This document shows positions 55,300 through 64,000 of a stretch of 64,000 nt of DNA, piece by piece. How positions within the stretch are numbered: the stretch's first letter is position 1; every line of letters starts with the position of its first letter. Location: assembly GCA_029261715.1 (NCBI GenBank), contig JAJDAT010000008.1, positions 17,590 to 81,589 of the forward strand. The letters run 5' to 3'. This DNA comes from Nitrospinia bacterium. Its GTDB lineage: Bacteria; Nitrospinota; Nitrospinia; Nitrospinales; JAJDAT01. The notes below the pieces were generated by a model, which was not told the origin of the DNA, searched no databases, and saw only the letters and a list, made by a program, of their open reading frames with translations. The position numbers and the translations under genes were made by a program.

Positions 55300-57573
55300 A
55301 TGGATGTTTTGTGTTCAAAATATTTGTTGAGGCCGAAGGTACATTGGCGGTCAAAATTATTATTTCTAATTGGAGTTTTATTTTTTTGTTGCCTTAATTT
55401 GAATCTAGCAATAGCACAAAATTTTAATCCTTCAGACGTTTCAGGATTATCTGTTTGGCTAAAAGCGGATTCCATTACAGGTATTAGTAATGAAGATGCG
55501 TTTGGGTTTTGGGGAGACAGCTCTGCAAGTACGAACGATTTTTCACAATCAACTGCTAGCAAGAAGCCCACTTATATTTCAAGTTCATCAGAGCTAAATA
55601 GTAAACCAGTGGTTAGGTTCGATGGTGTAGATGACGTTCTAACTTCAAACGACACTTTTTCTTTTGACGACTTCGCTGCATTTGTTGTTTATCAAGACGG
55701 AGATAAGGGCGGTAATGATACTTTTACAAAATTATTGCTTCATTTTGATAATAATTTTACAGATAGTTCGGCATCGAACCACACCGTCACTAATCAAACC
55801 AATGTTACTTTCCAAAGTTCTCCCAACAGCCCACACAACACCGACAGTGATATTGCGAATTTTAATGCAAGTCATTATATATCTGTAGCTGATTCTGATG
55901 ACTGGTATTTGGAAGACGAAGATTTTACAATTGATTTTTGGATTCGATTTAACACCATTAGTGGTACTCGGTCTCATAATTTTGTCAGTCAATATACGAG
56001 CGGAAGTAGTTACGTAAATATGGTTTACGAAGAATCGAGCGATCGATTGACTTGGCAAGCTCCGGGTCTTGCGTCTCCAATAGTGGCAGCTACTTTTAAT
56101 CCAGTTGCGGCTCAGTGGTATCACATCGCTCTTGTTCGTGATGGTAACAATTACGAGTTTTTTATTGATGGAGTAAGCCAAGCTACTGGTACAAACTCTG
56201 GGACATATCCGAACCACACTGGCCCCTTAAGAATTGGTTATTTGTTTGGTTATTTAAATGCCAAAATGGAAGAGTTTAGATTTAGTAAAGGGATTGCACG
56301 ATACACAGCAGACTTCACTGCACCAGCAGAACCTTACACTGGATCAAACACAAATTTCGAGCGGTTAGTGGATCATAAGTTAGATGATGGGTTTTGGCTA
56401 GGAAGAGATGGGGAGCAAGCCAGCTCATGGGGAGGAGGTATTCAAGAGGCTGAAAGTCCTAATGGAATTTTTGTTCCTGTTGACGATTCAGAGCCACATA
56501 TTTTGTTTTCTGAGCGTAAAGACACCGTGCATGATTTGTTTGGAGATGGTTTGGTTTTAGCTCGTAATGAAGTTTCCACAACCTCAACATCAACTAATGA
56601 CATTGGTATTGGCGGTTTATATAGCGGTTTAGTAGGCGATAACCTAGGTGGCGATATTGCAGAGGTCATCATTTATAATCGAGCTTTAACGGATGAGGAG
56701 CAGAGTCTCATAGAAGAATATCTTAGCGATAAATATGACATCCCTATAAATGCGGGAGTTGGAACAAGTGAACCTCAGACTAAGCTTGCGGTTAATGGTT
56801 CGATTCAAACCATCCCAAGACGCGAAGCTATCTGCGATGCAGAAAGAGAAGGATCGTTTTACTACGATAAAGATGATAAAAGATTTTTGGGGTGCGACGG
56901 CACAAACTGGATAGATTTTATTTCAGGTGCAAGCGGCTCGGGTAATGATTCATTCACGAAGTTATTACTTCATTTTGACGGTAATTTTTCTGACAGCTCC
57001 GACTCTAATCATACCGTGACTGAACAAAGTAATGTTCCTCTGCTTAGCTCTCCTGACAGTCCTCATAACACGGATAGTAACATTGCAAACTTTAACGGAG
57101 GCAATATACTAAGTATCGCTGATTCTGATGACTGGAACTTAGGAAGCGAAGATTTTACAATTGATTTTTGGATTCGATTTAACTCCATTAGTGGTAGTGG
57201 CTCTCATGATTTCGTTGGCCAAAGTACGGATGGGAGCAATTACATGAATATGGTTTATGAAGAATCGACCGATAAGTTGTCTTGGCAGGTTCCAGGAGTT
57301 AAATCTCCAATGATAAAAGTCGATTTCGATCCAGTTGTAGACGAGTGGTATCACATCGCTCTTGTTCGCAATGGCAGTAATTATGAATTTTTCATTGATG
57401 GAGTCAGTCAAGGTACCGATACAAACTCTCAATCGTATCCAAACTATACTGGTGCTTTAAGAATTGGTCAGTTGTTCAATTTTCTTGATGGTAAGATGGA
57501 GGAATTCAGATTTACTAAAGGAGTGGCGCGATATACAGCAGACTTCACTCCACCAACAGAACCTTATAACTAA
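55300..57573 (+). CDS. Secreted LamG/concanavalin-like repeat protein
   Basis: A 757-aa exported protein. After a signal peptide (LLFLIGVLFFCCLNLNLAIA) come a first beta domain (FNPSDVSGLSVWLKADS, residues 45-135), LamG-1 (about 138-345), a linker with EVIIYNRALTDEEQ, a tail-fibre-like segment (TKLAVNGSIQ), and LamG-2 (about 547-757). The two LamG units share long stretches identical at the DNA level, so the duplication is recent. It is probably a surface carbohydrate-binding or adhesion protein. AAGGAG lies 10 nt before the ATG. A paralogue begins at 63198. Confidence 0.85.
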   Translation: MDVLCSKYLLRPKVHWRSKLLFLIGVLFFCCLNLNLAIAQNFNPSDVSGLSVWLKADSITGISNEDAFGFWGDSSASTNDFSQSTASKKPTYISSSSELNSKPVVRFDGVDDVLTSNDTFSFDDFAAFVVYQDGDKGGNDTFTKLLLHFDNNFTDSSASNHTVTNQTNVTFQSSPNSPHNTDSDIANFNASHYISVADSDDWYLEDEDFTIDFWIRFNTISGTRSHNFVSQYTSGSSYVNMVYEESSDRLTWQAPGLASPIVAATFNPVAAQWYHIALVRDGNNYEFFIDGVSQATGTNSGTYPNHTGPLRIGYLFGYLNAKMEEFRFSKGIARYTADFTAPAEPYTGSNTNFERLVDHKLDDGFWLGRDGEQASSWGGGIQEAESPNGIFVPVDDSEPHILFSERKDTVHDLFGDGLVLARNEVSTTSTSTNDIGIGGLYSGLVGDNLGGDIAEVIIYNRALTDEEQSLIEEYLSDKYDIPINAGVGTSEPQTKLAVNGSIQTIPRREAICDAEREGSFYYDKDDKRFLGCDGTNWIDFISGASGSGNDSFTKLLLHFDGNFSDSSDSNHTVTEQSNVPLLSSPDSPHNTDSNIANFNGGNILSIADSDDWNLGSEDFTIDFWIRFNSISGSGSHDFVGQSTDGSNYMNMVYEESTDKLSWQVPGVKSPMIKVDFDPVVDEWYHIALVRNGSNYEFFIDGVSQGTDTNSQSYPNYTGALRIGQLFNFLDGKMEEFRFTKGVARYTADFTPPTEPYN

Positions 57574-57592
57574 AATACAGTAGGTTTTCATT

Positions 57593-57629
57593 AAACGCCC
57601 TCTGGTATTATACTGGAGGGCGTTTTTTT
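57593..57629 (+). terminator. Strong Rho-independent terminator
   Basis: AAACGCCCTC pairs with GAGGGCGTTT, followed by a run of seven T. It closes the LamG gene 20 bp after its stop. Confidence 0.9.
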
Positions 57630-57657
57630 GGATTTATTGAGAAGTTTCAGAAAAATA

Positions 57658-57726
57658 GATTCTACCGAGTTTACGAAGCGTTTAATGCCAATTCTCAAAA
57701 AAATTCGTCAAAAAGATAAATTTTAG
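57658..57726 (+). pseudogene. Relic of an SGNH-like gene 3' end
   Basis: Twenty-two codons plus stop match the last 23 codons of the gene at 51783-52883 at equal length (69 bp). The first 20 bases are identical, and the peptide DSTEFTKRL is shared, ending K-I-R-Q-K in place of K-L-R-N-K. No upstream part of the gene remains. It starts 29 bp after the LamG terminator, so the SGNH hydrolase and LamG genes lie between the true gene end and this copy. The rest of 57727-58000 is AT-rich and empty. Confidence 0.8.
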
Positions 57727-58000
57727 TCTTCCGTACTTCAGGTTTTCCTTCCTAGTTTTTACCCCTCCATATAAAAGCTCATTATGAAACATTATAACTT
57801 CTTTATTAAGAAGTGGTTAATGTAATTCTACTTTGGAATTTCTATATTTACTTTAATTAAAATTTGTTATAAGTTTAACAATTGAAACAATTCTGTGACA
57901 TTAGCTGGCATTTTTATGGTTAGCGAAAATTGAAGGTTCCTTTTTTTAGGTACTTCGATTTTTGGAATTATTAATCCAAGTAAAAAGCTTTGGATAAAAA

Positions 58001-60481
58001 ATGACGATATCCAATCGAGTTTGTGAAGAAAAATATCAATTTTCGAAAGCGCAAGCTCATTTTGTTGCAGCTATAGATAATTCGATAGATGGAGTAATTA
58101 CTATCGATCTAGCTGGTAATATCTTCTTATTTAATTCAACTTCTGAAAAATTATTTGGGTATTCAGCTTCTGAAGCAACCAAAAAAAATATTAAGGATTT
58201 AGCTCCAGAGCTTTTTAAGGGATTTCATAATGAAGATATTAAAAACTTATGGGATTCGCATCAAATAATAAAAATGGATTCTGTCATAGAGGTTGAAGCT
58301 TTCCGCAAAAATGGAACCGCCTTCACTTCTCATTTAATTTTTAATAAGTTTTGGATAGAAAATGAACGTTTTTTTTCGGTAACCGTTAAAAATGTTTCTG
58401 GAAAAAAATTATTGGAAGCTCAGAAGTTTTATGAAATAGTTTTTGACTATGTAAAAGAAGGAATCTTAGGAATTGATCTTGAGGGTAATATAACTTTTGT
58501 CAATTCAACAGGCGCATCATTATTGGGATATAGCGCTGATGAACTAAAAGGAAAATCCTTTTATTCCGCAATTTATCACCTTAAAACGAATACAAATAGA
58601 ATTTTAGGCGAAGAAAATATATTTTTAGATGCAATTAAAGATGGGAAAGAAAAAACTATCAACGACCAAATATTTTTAAATAAATATGGTTCTTTTGTCT
58701 CAGTAGACTTTAATGTATCTCCAGTCAAAAACATGAATGAGGTTTTAGGGCTAGTTATAGCATTTAAGAATAATGAGCTTGTAGTTGATACAAGTTTAAG
58801 AACGCGTGTTTTTTTTGAAATGTCAAAAGTAATTTCTCAATCTTTGAGTTGGGAGGATACGATTAATCAAACCCTTAAAATGATTGGGGAAAACCTTCAG
58901 TGGGAATTGGCCAATTATTGGGAAATAGATTCCGAACAAAAAACTTTAAAATGCTTAGAACAATGGAAAGCGTCTTATTTAAAAAACGAAGCAATTTTAA
59001 ACTTTCAAAAGATTTCTAAAAATATGTTTTTTGCAAAGGAAGAAGGTCTTCCTGGCGAGGTTTGGAGTTCAGGTCAACCAGTTTGGATTTCGGATATCAC
59101 GAACAGGCAAAACTTTCCTCGAGAGCCTTTTGGGGTTAAGGCTGGTCTTCATTCTGGATTTGGTTCTCCCGTTTATGCTGGCGGACAAATTATAGGTGTT
59201 TTTGAATTTTTTTCATCCACCACTCAAGAACATTTAGATTCTAACCTAGCGTCCCTTTTAGTTGGGTTGGGAGGGCAACTAGGTCAGTTTAAAAAACGTA
59301 TTGAAAGCGAAAAAGATTTAATTATTGCAAAGGAACAAGCTATTAAAGCGGATAATTTTAAATCAGAATTTCTTTCTCAAATGAGCCATGAGCTTCGCAC
59401 TCCATTAAATGCCATTATTGGTTTTGCTCAAATACTTATTCAAAGTAAAAGACCTGTCTTAGACGAAAAACATGTTTCAGACGTTAGTTTGATCTTAGAA
59501 TCAGGAAAACATTTATTACGATTAATTAATGAGGTTCTCGATTTATCAAAAATAGAATCGGGGAAAATGGCAGTTAATATTGAGCCAGTCAATCTAAATA
59601 AATTGCTTACGGAAACAATGGCATCTATAAGACCTATGGCTCAAAAAGCAAATATCACTCTTATAGATTTCATGTCTGGTTCAACTGAAATTAATGTGTT
59701 GGCAGACGAATTTCGCTTGAGGCAAGTAATTCTTAACCTGATTGCCAATGGAATTAAATATAATAAATCTAAAGGTTCAGTTTCTTTAAGGCACGAAATT
59801 CTAAATTATAATTATGTCCGAATTCATGTAAAAGACACAGGGAAAGGAATTCCAGAGGATTTTCAAGAAAAAATTTTTAATCCTTTTGAAAGAGGTGGAG
59901 CGGAGTTTACCCAAATTGAGGGGACGGGAATTGGTCTGTCAGTCACAAAAAAACTTGTAGAGTTAATGGGCGGACAGATAAGTGTTCATAGCGTAGAAAA
60001 CGAAGGCAGTTGTTTCCATATTGATATCCCTTTGGCTTCAGCTTCAAATCAACCTGAAACATTTTCTCTATCTTTTATAAATGAACTAAAAACTAATAAA
60101 ATTAGCAACAAGAAAAATATTAATATCTTATACATTGAAGACAATGTAAGAAATTTAAAATTAGTTCAACGTATTATTGAAGAACATAAAGATATGAATT
60201 TAAGTTGCGCTCAAGATGGAGTTTCTGGCTTAGAAACTGCTAAAACAAACGTACCAGATTTGATTTTATTAGATATCCATCTTCCAAAAATGAATGGATT
60301 CGAAGTTTTTTTAAAACTAAAAGAGATTGAATCGACTAAAAATATTCCTGTTATTGCGATTAGCGCTAACGCTAGAGATGAAAATATAAAAAAAGCAAAA
60401 GATATGGGATTTATAGACTATTTAACAAAACCTTTAAATGTTAATTCTTTATTAGAAACTTTAAATAAACATAGAGCTTAG
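58001..60481 (+). CDS. PAS-PAS-GAF hybrid histidine kinase
   Basis: An 826-aa cytosolic sensor without membrane helices. PAS-1 (about 20-140; GVITIDLAGNIFLFNSTSEKLFG), PAS-2 (145-265; GILGIDLEGNITFVNST), GAF (270-435), HisKA with His463 (SHELRTPLNAIIGF), HATPase (DTGKGIP, GTGIGLSV) and a receiver with Asp758 (LLLDIHLPK) and Lys in YLTKPLN. The two PAS and one GAF domains suggest redox, light or small-ligand sensing. The HDOD protein gene 255 bp downstream may be functionally linked. Confidence 0.88.
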   Translation: MTISNRVCEEKYQFSKAQAHFVAAIDNSIDGVITIDLAGNIFLFNSTSEKLFGYSASEATKKNIKDLAPELFKGFHNEDIKNLWDSHQIIKMDSVIEVEAFRKNGTAFTSHLIFNKFWIENERFFSVTVKNVSGKKLLEAQKFYEIVFDYVKEGILGIDLEGNITFVNSTGASLLGYSADELKGKSFYSAIYHLKTNTNRILGEENIFLDAIKDGKEKTINDQIFLNKYGSFVSVDFNVSPVKNMNEVLGLVIAFKNNELVVDTSLRTRVFFEMSKVISQSLSWEDTINQTLKMIGENLQWELANYWEIDSEQKTLKCLEQWKASYLKNEAILNFQKISKNMFFAKEEGLPGEVWSSGQPVWISDITNRQNFPREPFGVKAGLHSGFGSPVYAGGQIIGVFEFFSSTTQEHLDSNLASLLVGLGGQLGQFKKRIESEKDLIIAKEQAIKADNFKSEFLSQMSHELRTPLNAIIGFAQILIQSKRPVLDEKHVSDVSLILESGKHLLRLINEVLDLSKIESGKMAVNIEPVNLNKLLTETMASIRPMAQKANITLIDFMSGSTEINVLADEFRLRQVILNLIANGIKYNKSKGSVSLRHEILNYNYVRIHVKDTGKGIPEDFQEKIFNPFERGGAEFTQIEGTGIGLSVTKKLVELMGGQISVHSVENEGSCFHIDIPLASASNQPETFSLSFINELKTNKISNKKNINILYIEDNVRNLKLVQRIIEEHKDMNLSCAQDGVSGLETAKTNVPDLILLDIHLPKMNGFEVFLKLKEIESTKNIPVIAISANARDENIKKAKDMGFIDYLTKPLNVNSLLETLNKHRA

Positions 60482-60736
60482 TTGTTACACGGTTCTTTCC
60501 TTTCAATTATTTCCTCAATAGAGTAAATACGAATAGAAGTGTAGTTTGAAACGGTTTTATTAATTTAAAACGTTAATGAAATTTTCAGCTTCACGAAATT
60601 CAATGTTTTTTTCAATTTCAAAAAATATATTATAAAATTTCGTGAGTTAATTTTGATTTTATATATTATTGGCGTTGTTAATAGGTAAACTAACTGGACT
60701 CAATAATTTTATTTTTTTTATAAGTTTTTTAATTTT

Positions 60737-61573
60737 ATGACACCTGAAAAGTTGGTTGCAAAAGATTCTGATATTGCTTCTTTTCCATTAATTCTTGATC
60801 TTTTGATCGAGGCGATTAATGATCCTAGAAGCACTATTGATCAAATGGTTAATATTGTTATGTACGATCAAGACTTGTGCAATCGTCTTATAAAAATAGT
60901 TAACAGTCCAATTTATAATTTTCAGGAAGACATAGATACAGTTGAAAAAGCGTTAAACGTTATTGGAACGGAACAACTTTTAAGTATTACATTGGGATCC
61001 ACAGTTTTATCTAAATTTGCAGGAGTGCCAGAAGATCTAATAACGCTAAAAACATTTTGGCACCATGGGATTGCTTGTGGTTTAGCCACCAAGTCTATCG
61101 CAAAGCTTAAAAATCAAAACAATCTGGATATTTATTTCGTGGGTGGAATGATTCATGATATTGGTAGTTTAGTCATTTATAAACATACTGCTGAAAAAGC
61201 AAAGTTAGCTCTAATTCAATGCAATGAATGGGGTCGCAGTCTTATAGATGCTGAACAGGATGTTATGGGGTTTAACCATGCTCAAGTTGGTAAAGCTTTG
61301 TTGCAAAAATGGAGACTTCCCGATTGGCTATGCCAGGCTGTGGCTTTTCATCATAATCCACACGATACAAAAGTTTTCGAAATTGAAACGGCAATTATGC
61401 ATGTAGGGGATTTTATCGCCGAAGGCAGTTTCTTAGGAAGTAGCGGGCAAATACAATCTCAGATTTTAGATACTAAGGCATGGGGAAAACTGAATTTACC
61501 CAATAGGCATTTGACAACAATTTATGAAGACGTGTACGAAGGATTTGAAGAAATGGTTGAAATTTTTTCTTAA
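60737..61573 (+). CDS. HDOD-domain signalling protein
   Basis: A 278-aa protein with the HDOD domain over about residues 15-210: SPIYNFQEDIDTVEKAL, the conserved FWHHGIACGLATKSI, and GGMIHDIGSLVIY in which the HD pair is retained. HDOD proteins are non-enzymatic relatives of HD-GYP domains used in signalling and motility control. It lies downstream of the hybrid kinase and 24 bp upstream of a small helical protein, probably one operon. Confidence 0.85.
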   Translation: MTPEKLVAKDSDIASFPLILDLLIEAINDPRSTIDQMVNIVMYDQDLCNRLIKIVNSPIYNFQEDIDTVEKALNVIGTEQLLSITLGSTVLSKFAGVPEDLITLKTFWHHGIACGLATKSIAKLKNQNNLDIYFVGGMIHDIGSLVIYKHTAEKAKLALIQCNEWGRSLIDAEQDVMGFNHAQVGKALLQKWRLPDWLCQAVAFHHNPHDTKVFEIETAIMHVGDFIAEGSFLGSSGQIQSQILDTKAWGKLNLPNRHLTTIYEDVYEGFEEMVEIFS

Positions 61574-61597
61574 ATAGAACACTAGCGGAGTATAAAA

Positions 61598-61993
61598 ATG
61601 TTTGAAGGAGCCATTACCGTTGCGGATGAGCTATCTGCAAGGATTTCGACTTTAAAGAATCAAAGGGATACTCGAAAAATTGGAATATCAGCTCTTTTCG
61701 AAAAGTTTGGAACTAGTTTAGAGCGATTGATCAAAGCTATTGAAGACGGTAAACCTCTAAAAAGGAACATTAGAGAATTGGAAATGTCAGTCAAGGCTGT
61801 TCCAGGTACCGTTGGCGATATGATTGGTTTTGAAAAAACAGATGAATTGGCAGAAACTTTAAAGCAAACTTTCACTCAGGCAAATTTTGATAAGATTGCA
61901 ACCCAATCAGAGGAAGAAATTGCAGGTCATAAAAAAGTATTAAAAGAAGCCGCCGATAAATATCTTGATCTATGGGAAGCCATGGAGGAATAA
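61598..61993 (+). CDS. Small helical hypothetical protein (131 aa)
   Basis: A soluble, mostly alpha-helical protein (RISTLKNQRDTRK, then ALFEKFGTSLERLIKAIEDG, then KVLKEAADKYLDLWEAMEE). CGGAG 8 nt before the ATG supports the start. It follows the HDOD gene by 24 bp and precedes cbiZ by 47 bp. No family was recognised. It may be a partner of the HDOD protein. Confidence 0.6.
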   Translation: MFEGAITVADELSARISTLKNQRDTRKIGISALFEKFGTSLERLIKAIEDGKPLKRNIRELEMSVKAVPGTVGDMIGFEKTDELAETLKQTFTQANFDKIATQSEEEIAGHKKVLKEAADKYLDLWEAMEE

Positions 61994-62040
61994 AAAATAA
62001 TAAGCTCAATCATTACACCTAAAGGCGTAATTAAAAATTA

Positions 62041-62709
62041 ATGAACGACCTTCCTAAAAAAAAAACTACGCCAATCAAAGTTGTCTTAAACGACAAATCT
62101 CTAATAATCAATCTTCCAAAAATCAGTTCCATTCTAAGTTGGGCTCCTTTTAATGGCGGTTTAACTGAGTCTAACTGTATATTCAATCATGAATGCGATC
62201 ATTTTGAAGAAAATGATTTAGAAACAATCTTTAGCTCTATTATTAGTCGTAATAATTTATCGTCCAATACGGTTGGATTGATTACAGGGGCAAATGTTTC
62301 TCGCTATGAAGAAGTGTATCTAGAGAATGGTGGTTTATGGGTCCATGCAATAGCAACGATTGGGTTGAATAACGCCCGATCAGTAGGAGACTCTGCCGAC
62401 GTAGATCAAACAATTCATAAACCGGGAACTATTAACTTAATAGTTTCTTGTAATGCCCTACCCTTCGTTTCTGGTTTAGTTGAAGCCATTCATGTAGCCA
62501 CTATGGCAAAAACCTCCGCAATGATTGAGGCGGGAGTAAAAAGTAAAAAGTCGAAACAACCTGCAACAGGTACTGGGACGGATTGCATTGTGGTGACAGG
62601 GAGTGGAGAAGTTCAAGAAAACAATTGCGGAATGCACACAGTATTAGGCGAAATGATTGGCAAAGCGGTTAAAGAGATAATTAAAAAAGGTATTCAAAAA
62701 TGGCCCTAA
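62041..62709 (+). CDS. cbiZ: Adenosylcobinamide amidohydrolase CbiZ
   Basis: A 222-aa CbiZ that hydrolyses adenosylcobinamide to adenosylcobyric acid, letting cells salvage cobinamides. Diagnostic runs are GLITGANVSRYEEVYL, TIGLNNARSVGDSA, TINLIVSCNALPFVSGLVEA and the C-terminal TGTDCIVVTGSGE with CGMHTVLGEMIGKAV. Some CbiZ proteins are fused to other cobamide enzymes; this is the stand-alone form. No corrinoid transporter or cobalamin riboswitch is nearby. Confidence 0.88.
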   Translation: MNDLPKKKTTPIKVVLNDKSLIINLPKISSILSWAPFNGGLTESNCIFNHECDHFEENDLETIFSSIISRNNLSSNTVGLITGANVSRYEEVYLENGGLWVHAIATIGLNNARSVGDSADVDQTIHKPGTINLIVSCNALPFVSGLVEAIHVATMAKTSAMIEAGVKSKKSKQPATGTGTDCIVVTGSGEVQENNCGMHTVLGEMIGKAVKEIIKKGIQKWP

Positions 62710-63197
62710 TGAAAACGCCAATGAAAATCCATAACTATTCCTTTTTTATGAATACAGAATAAATCTGAATATTTAGTGTGAAACTGTCATAGGAAATTAA
62801 GTTGTTGTTTGAATTTACTAGCATTCGTTAAGTTTTCCTCCCCCTATTTTAAGGCAATGGAAACTCAAAAGCCTTCACTGCGATAAGACACAAAACTTCG
62901 TGGCAAATTTTTATAAATCGCTCAAAAAGTAGAGTATAAATACCGAAAAAATAATTATCTATAATCGAACTTATAACCAAATTTAAACTCTCAAAAACAA
63001 AATCTCTCAACTTGTTGACGGTTACTGTTTGTCGAATAGATAACTAGAAGTTATCTAATATAACGTGTCAACTATTTTGTTTTTACGAAAAACATTGAAA
63101 AAGCGTGGATAAAAATTTCGGTTTTTCGAAGTTGTAAAGAGTTAGATTATAATCCAGCTTCTTTTATTCTTAATAACCTTATCAAGTGATTTTAATT
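62710..63197. other. Non-coding gap with inverted repeat
   Basis: No gene seen. A perfect 9-bp-arm inverted repeat TAGATAACT-AGA-AGTTATCTA lies at 63037-63057, about 140 bp before the next gene, and TATAAT occurs at 63148-63153. The inverted repeat could be an operator; no promoter pair is convincing. Confidence 0.45.
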
Positions 63198-64000
63198 ATG
63201 GAAATAGCTCCTTTTTCCAAGTTTAGAGAGCTCAAACGATCTAAACTTTGGATATTTATGTTAAGCCTTTTGTGTTGTTTATTCAGTTTTAATTATACCT
63301 ATGCTTTGGAATTTGAACCTGATGATGTGTCTGGTTTATCTATATGGCTAAAAGCGGATTCCATTACGGGAATTAGCGATGAAGAACAATTTGGATTTTG
63401 GGGAGATAGTTCTTCCAGTACACATGATTTTTCTAATTCGACTAGTTCAAAACAACCAACTTATATTTCGAGTGTCCCTGAGCTAAATAATAAACCTGCG
63501 GTAAGATTTGACGGGGATGACGACGTTTTTATTTCAAACGATACTTTCTCCTTTGGTGATTTTTCTTCATTCGTAGTTTATAAAGACGATGAAGGAGGCG
63601 AAGGAAACGATCAATTCACAAAGCTATTGTTGAAAATGGACGGAACTGGAACAGGCTTTAGTGACTCTTCAGCTTCTAATCATACTGTGACAGCCGTTGG
63701 AGATGCTACTCAAGTTTCTACTCCTGATAGTCCACTAACGCCAGATAGTAACGTTGCCGACTTTGATGGTAATGGCGATTATCTAGCAATTCCCGATAGC
63801 TCTGACTGGGATTTTGGAACAAACGACTTTACTATCGACATGTGGGTACGTCTTGATAACACTTCTGGAGAAAAACGTATATTAACCCAAGGAACCAATA
63901 GTCCTTTTAATTATTGGTCGTTTCAAATTACCAGTAGCGGAACTTTAATGACAGTTGAACACTATGATAATAATGTTGCGACTACTGCTCATCAAAGCTT
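63198..64000 (+). CDS. Second LamG-type surface protein, truncated by window end
   Basis: An ATG at 63198 opens a frame that runs off the window after 267 codons. A signal peptide (LWIFMLSLLCCLFSFNYTYA) is followed by a domain nearly identical to that of the 55300 gene (DDVSGLSIWLKADSITGIS, FGFWGDSSSS, FDGDDDVFISNDTFSF), then the start of a LamG domain (DGNGDYLAIPDSSDWDFG, FTIDMWVRLD). The pair is an amplified family, likely surface-exposed. Confidence 0.85.
   Translation, partial: MEIAPFSKFRELKRSKLWIFMLSLLCCLFSFNYTYALEFEPDDVSGLSIWLKADSITGISDEEQFGFWGDSSSSTHDFSNSTSSKQPTYISSVPELNNKPAVRFDGDDDVFISNDTFSFGDFSSFVVYKDDEGGEGNDQFTKLLLKMDGTGTGFSDSSASNHTVTAVGDATQVSTPDSPLTPDSNVADFDGNGDYLAIPDSSDWDFGTNDFTIDMWVRLDNTSGEKRILTQGTNSPFNYWSFQITSSGTLMTVEHYDNNVATTAHQS

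Overview
The window is AT-rich bacterial chromosome from a Gram-negative organism. It carries a TonB-dependent receptor, a TolC/periplasmic-adaptor/ABC export operon, a lipoprotein and several secreted proteins. No rRNA or tRNA was found. Taxonomy cannot be settled from the sequence. The mix of a flagellin-modification-type DUF115 protein, CbiZ, a split transketolase, many hybrid histidine kinases and LamG surface proteins fits a marine Nitrospinota- or deltaproteobacteria-like lineage, but that is inference.

Layout. 1-1801: minus-strand operon TetR regulator > pirin > isochorismatase-fold hydrolase, with a 19-bp palindrome in front of the regulator. 2020-5435: gpsA-larB operon, then ycaQ, then a decayed second copy of the larB 3' end. 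5669-9051: Fur-type promoter, TonB receptor and PepSY membrane protein (iron uptake). 9404-11386: membrane TPR-like protein, M48 protease with LysM, and a 58-aa SH3-like protein. 11750-19291: DUF115 glycosylation-type protein and a biotin cluster (bioF, a BioH-like esterase, a DUF429-histidine kinase fusion, bioC). 19440-23498: two orphan proteins and a CHASE hybrid kinase.

23629-31055 is a compact type II-C CRISPR-Cas9 locus. A minus-strand tracrRNA with its own promoter and terminator lies just upstream of cas9-cas1-cas2. A 24-repeat/23-spacer array follows, whose 36-bp repeats each contain a promoter-like sequence pointing into the next spacer. A lipoprotein gene and an XRE regulator come next, and then a decayed second copy of the whole tracrRNA/cas-promoter region. 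Directly after it is a 1063-aa protein that joins a metzincin-type zinc protease motif to a CHAT/caspase-like C-terminus, with a small partner gene.

35020-41671: small secreted and DUF1566 proteins, a class IV aminotransferase and a TolC-MFP-ABC export operon. 42024-50332: housekeeping genes (rsmB, MerR-REC regulator, split transketolase, ferredoxin, asnB, mgtE). 50384-57726: surface polysaccharide O-acylation (MBOAT plus two SGNH-type proteins) and a large LamG protein, closed by a terminator and a 69-bp relic of an SGNH-like gene end. 58001-62709: PAS/GAF hybrid kinase, HDOD protein, a small helical protein and CbiZ. The window ends inside a second LamG protein.

A recurring theme is new genes flanked by partial duplications of resident sequence: the larB end around ycaQ, the tracrRNA region around the CRISPR locus, and the SGNH-like gene end around the SGNH/LamG pair.
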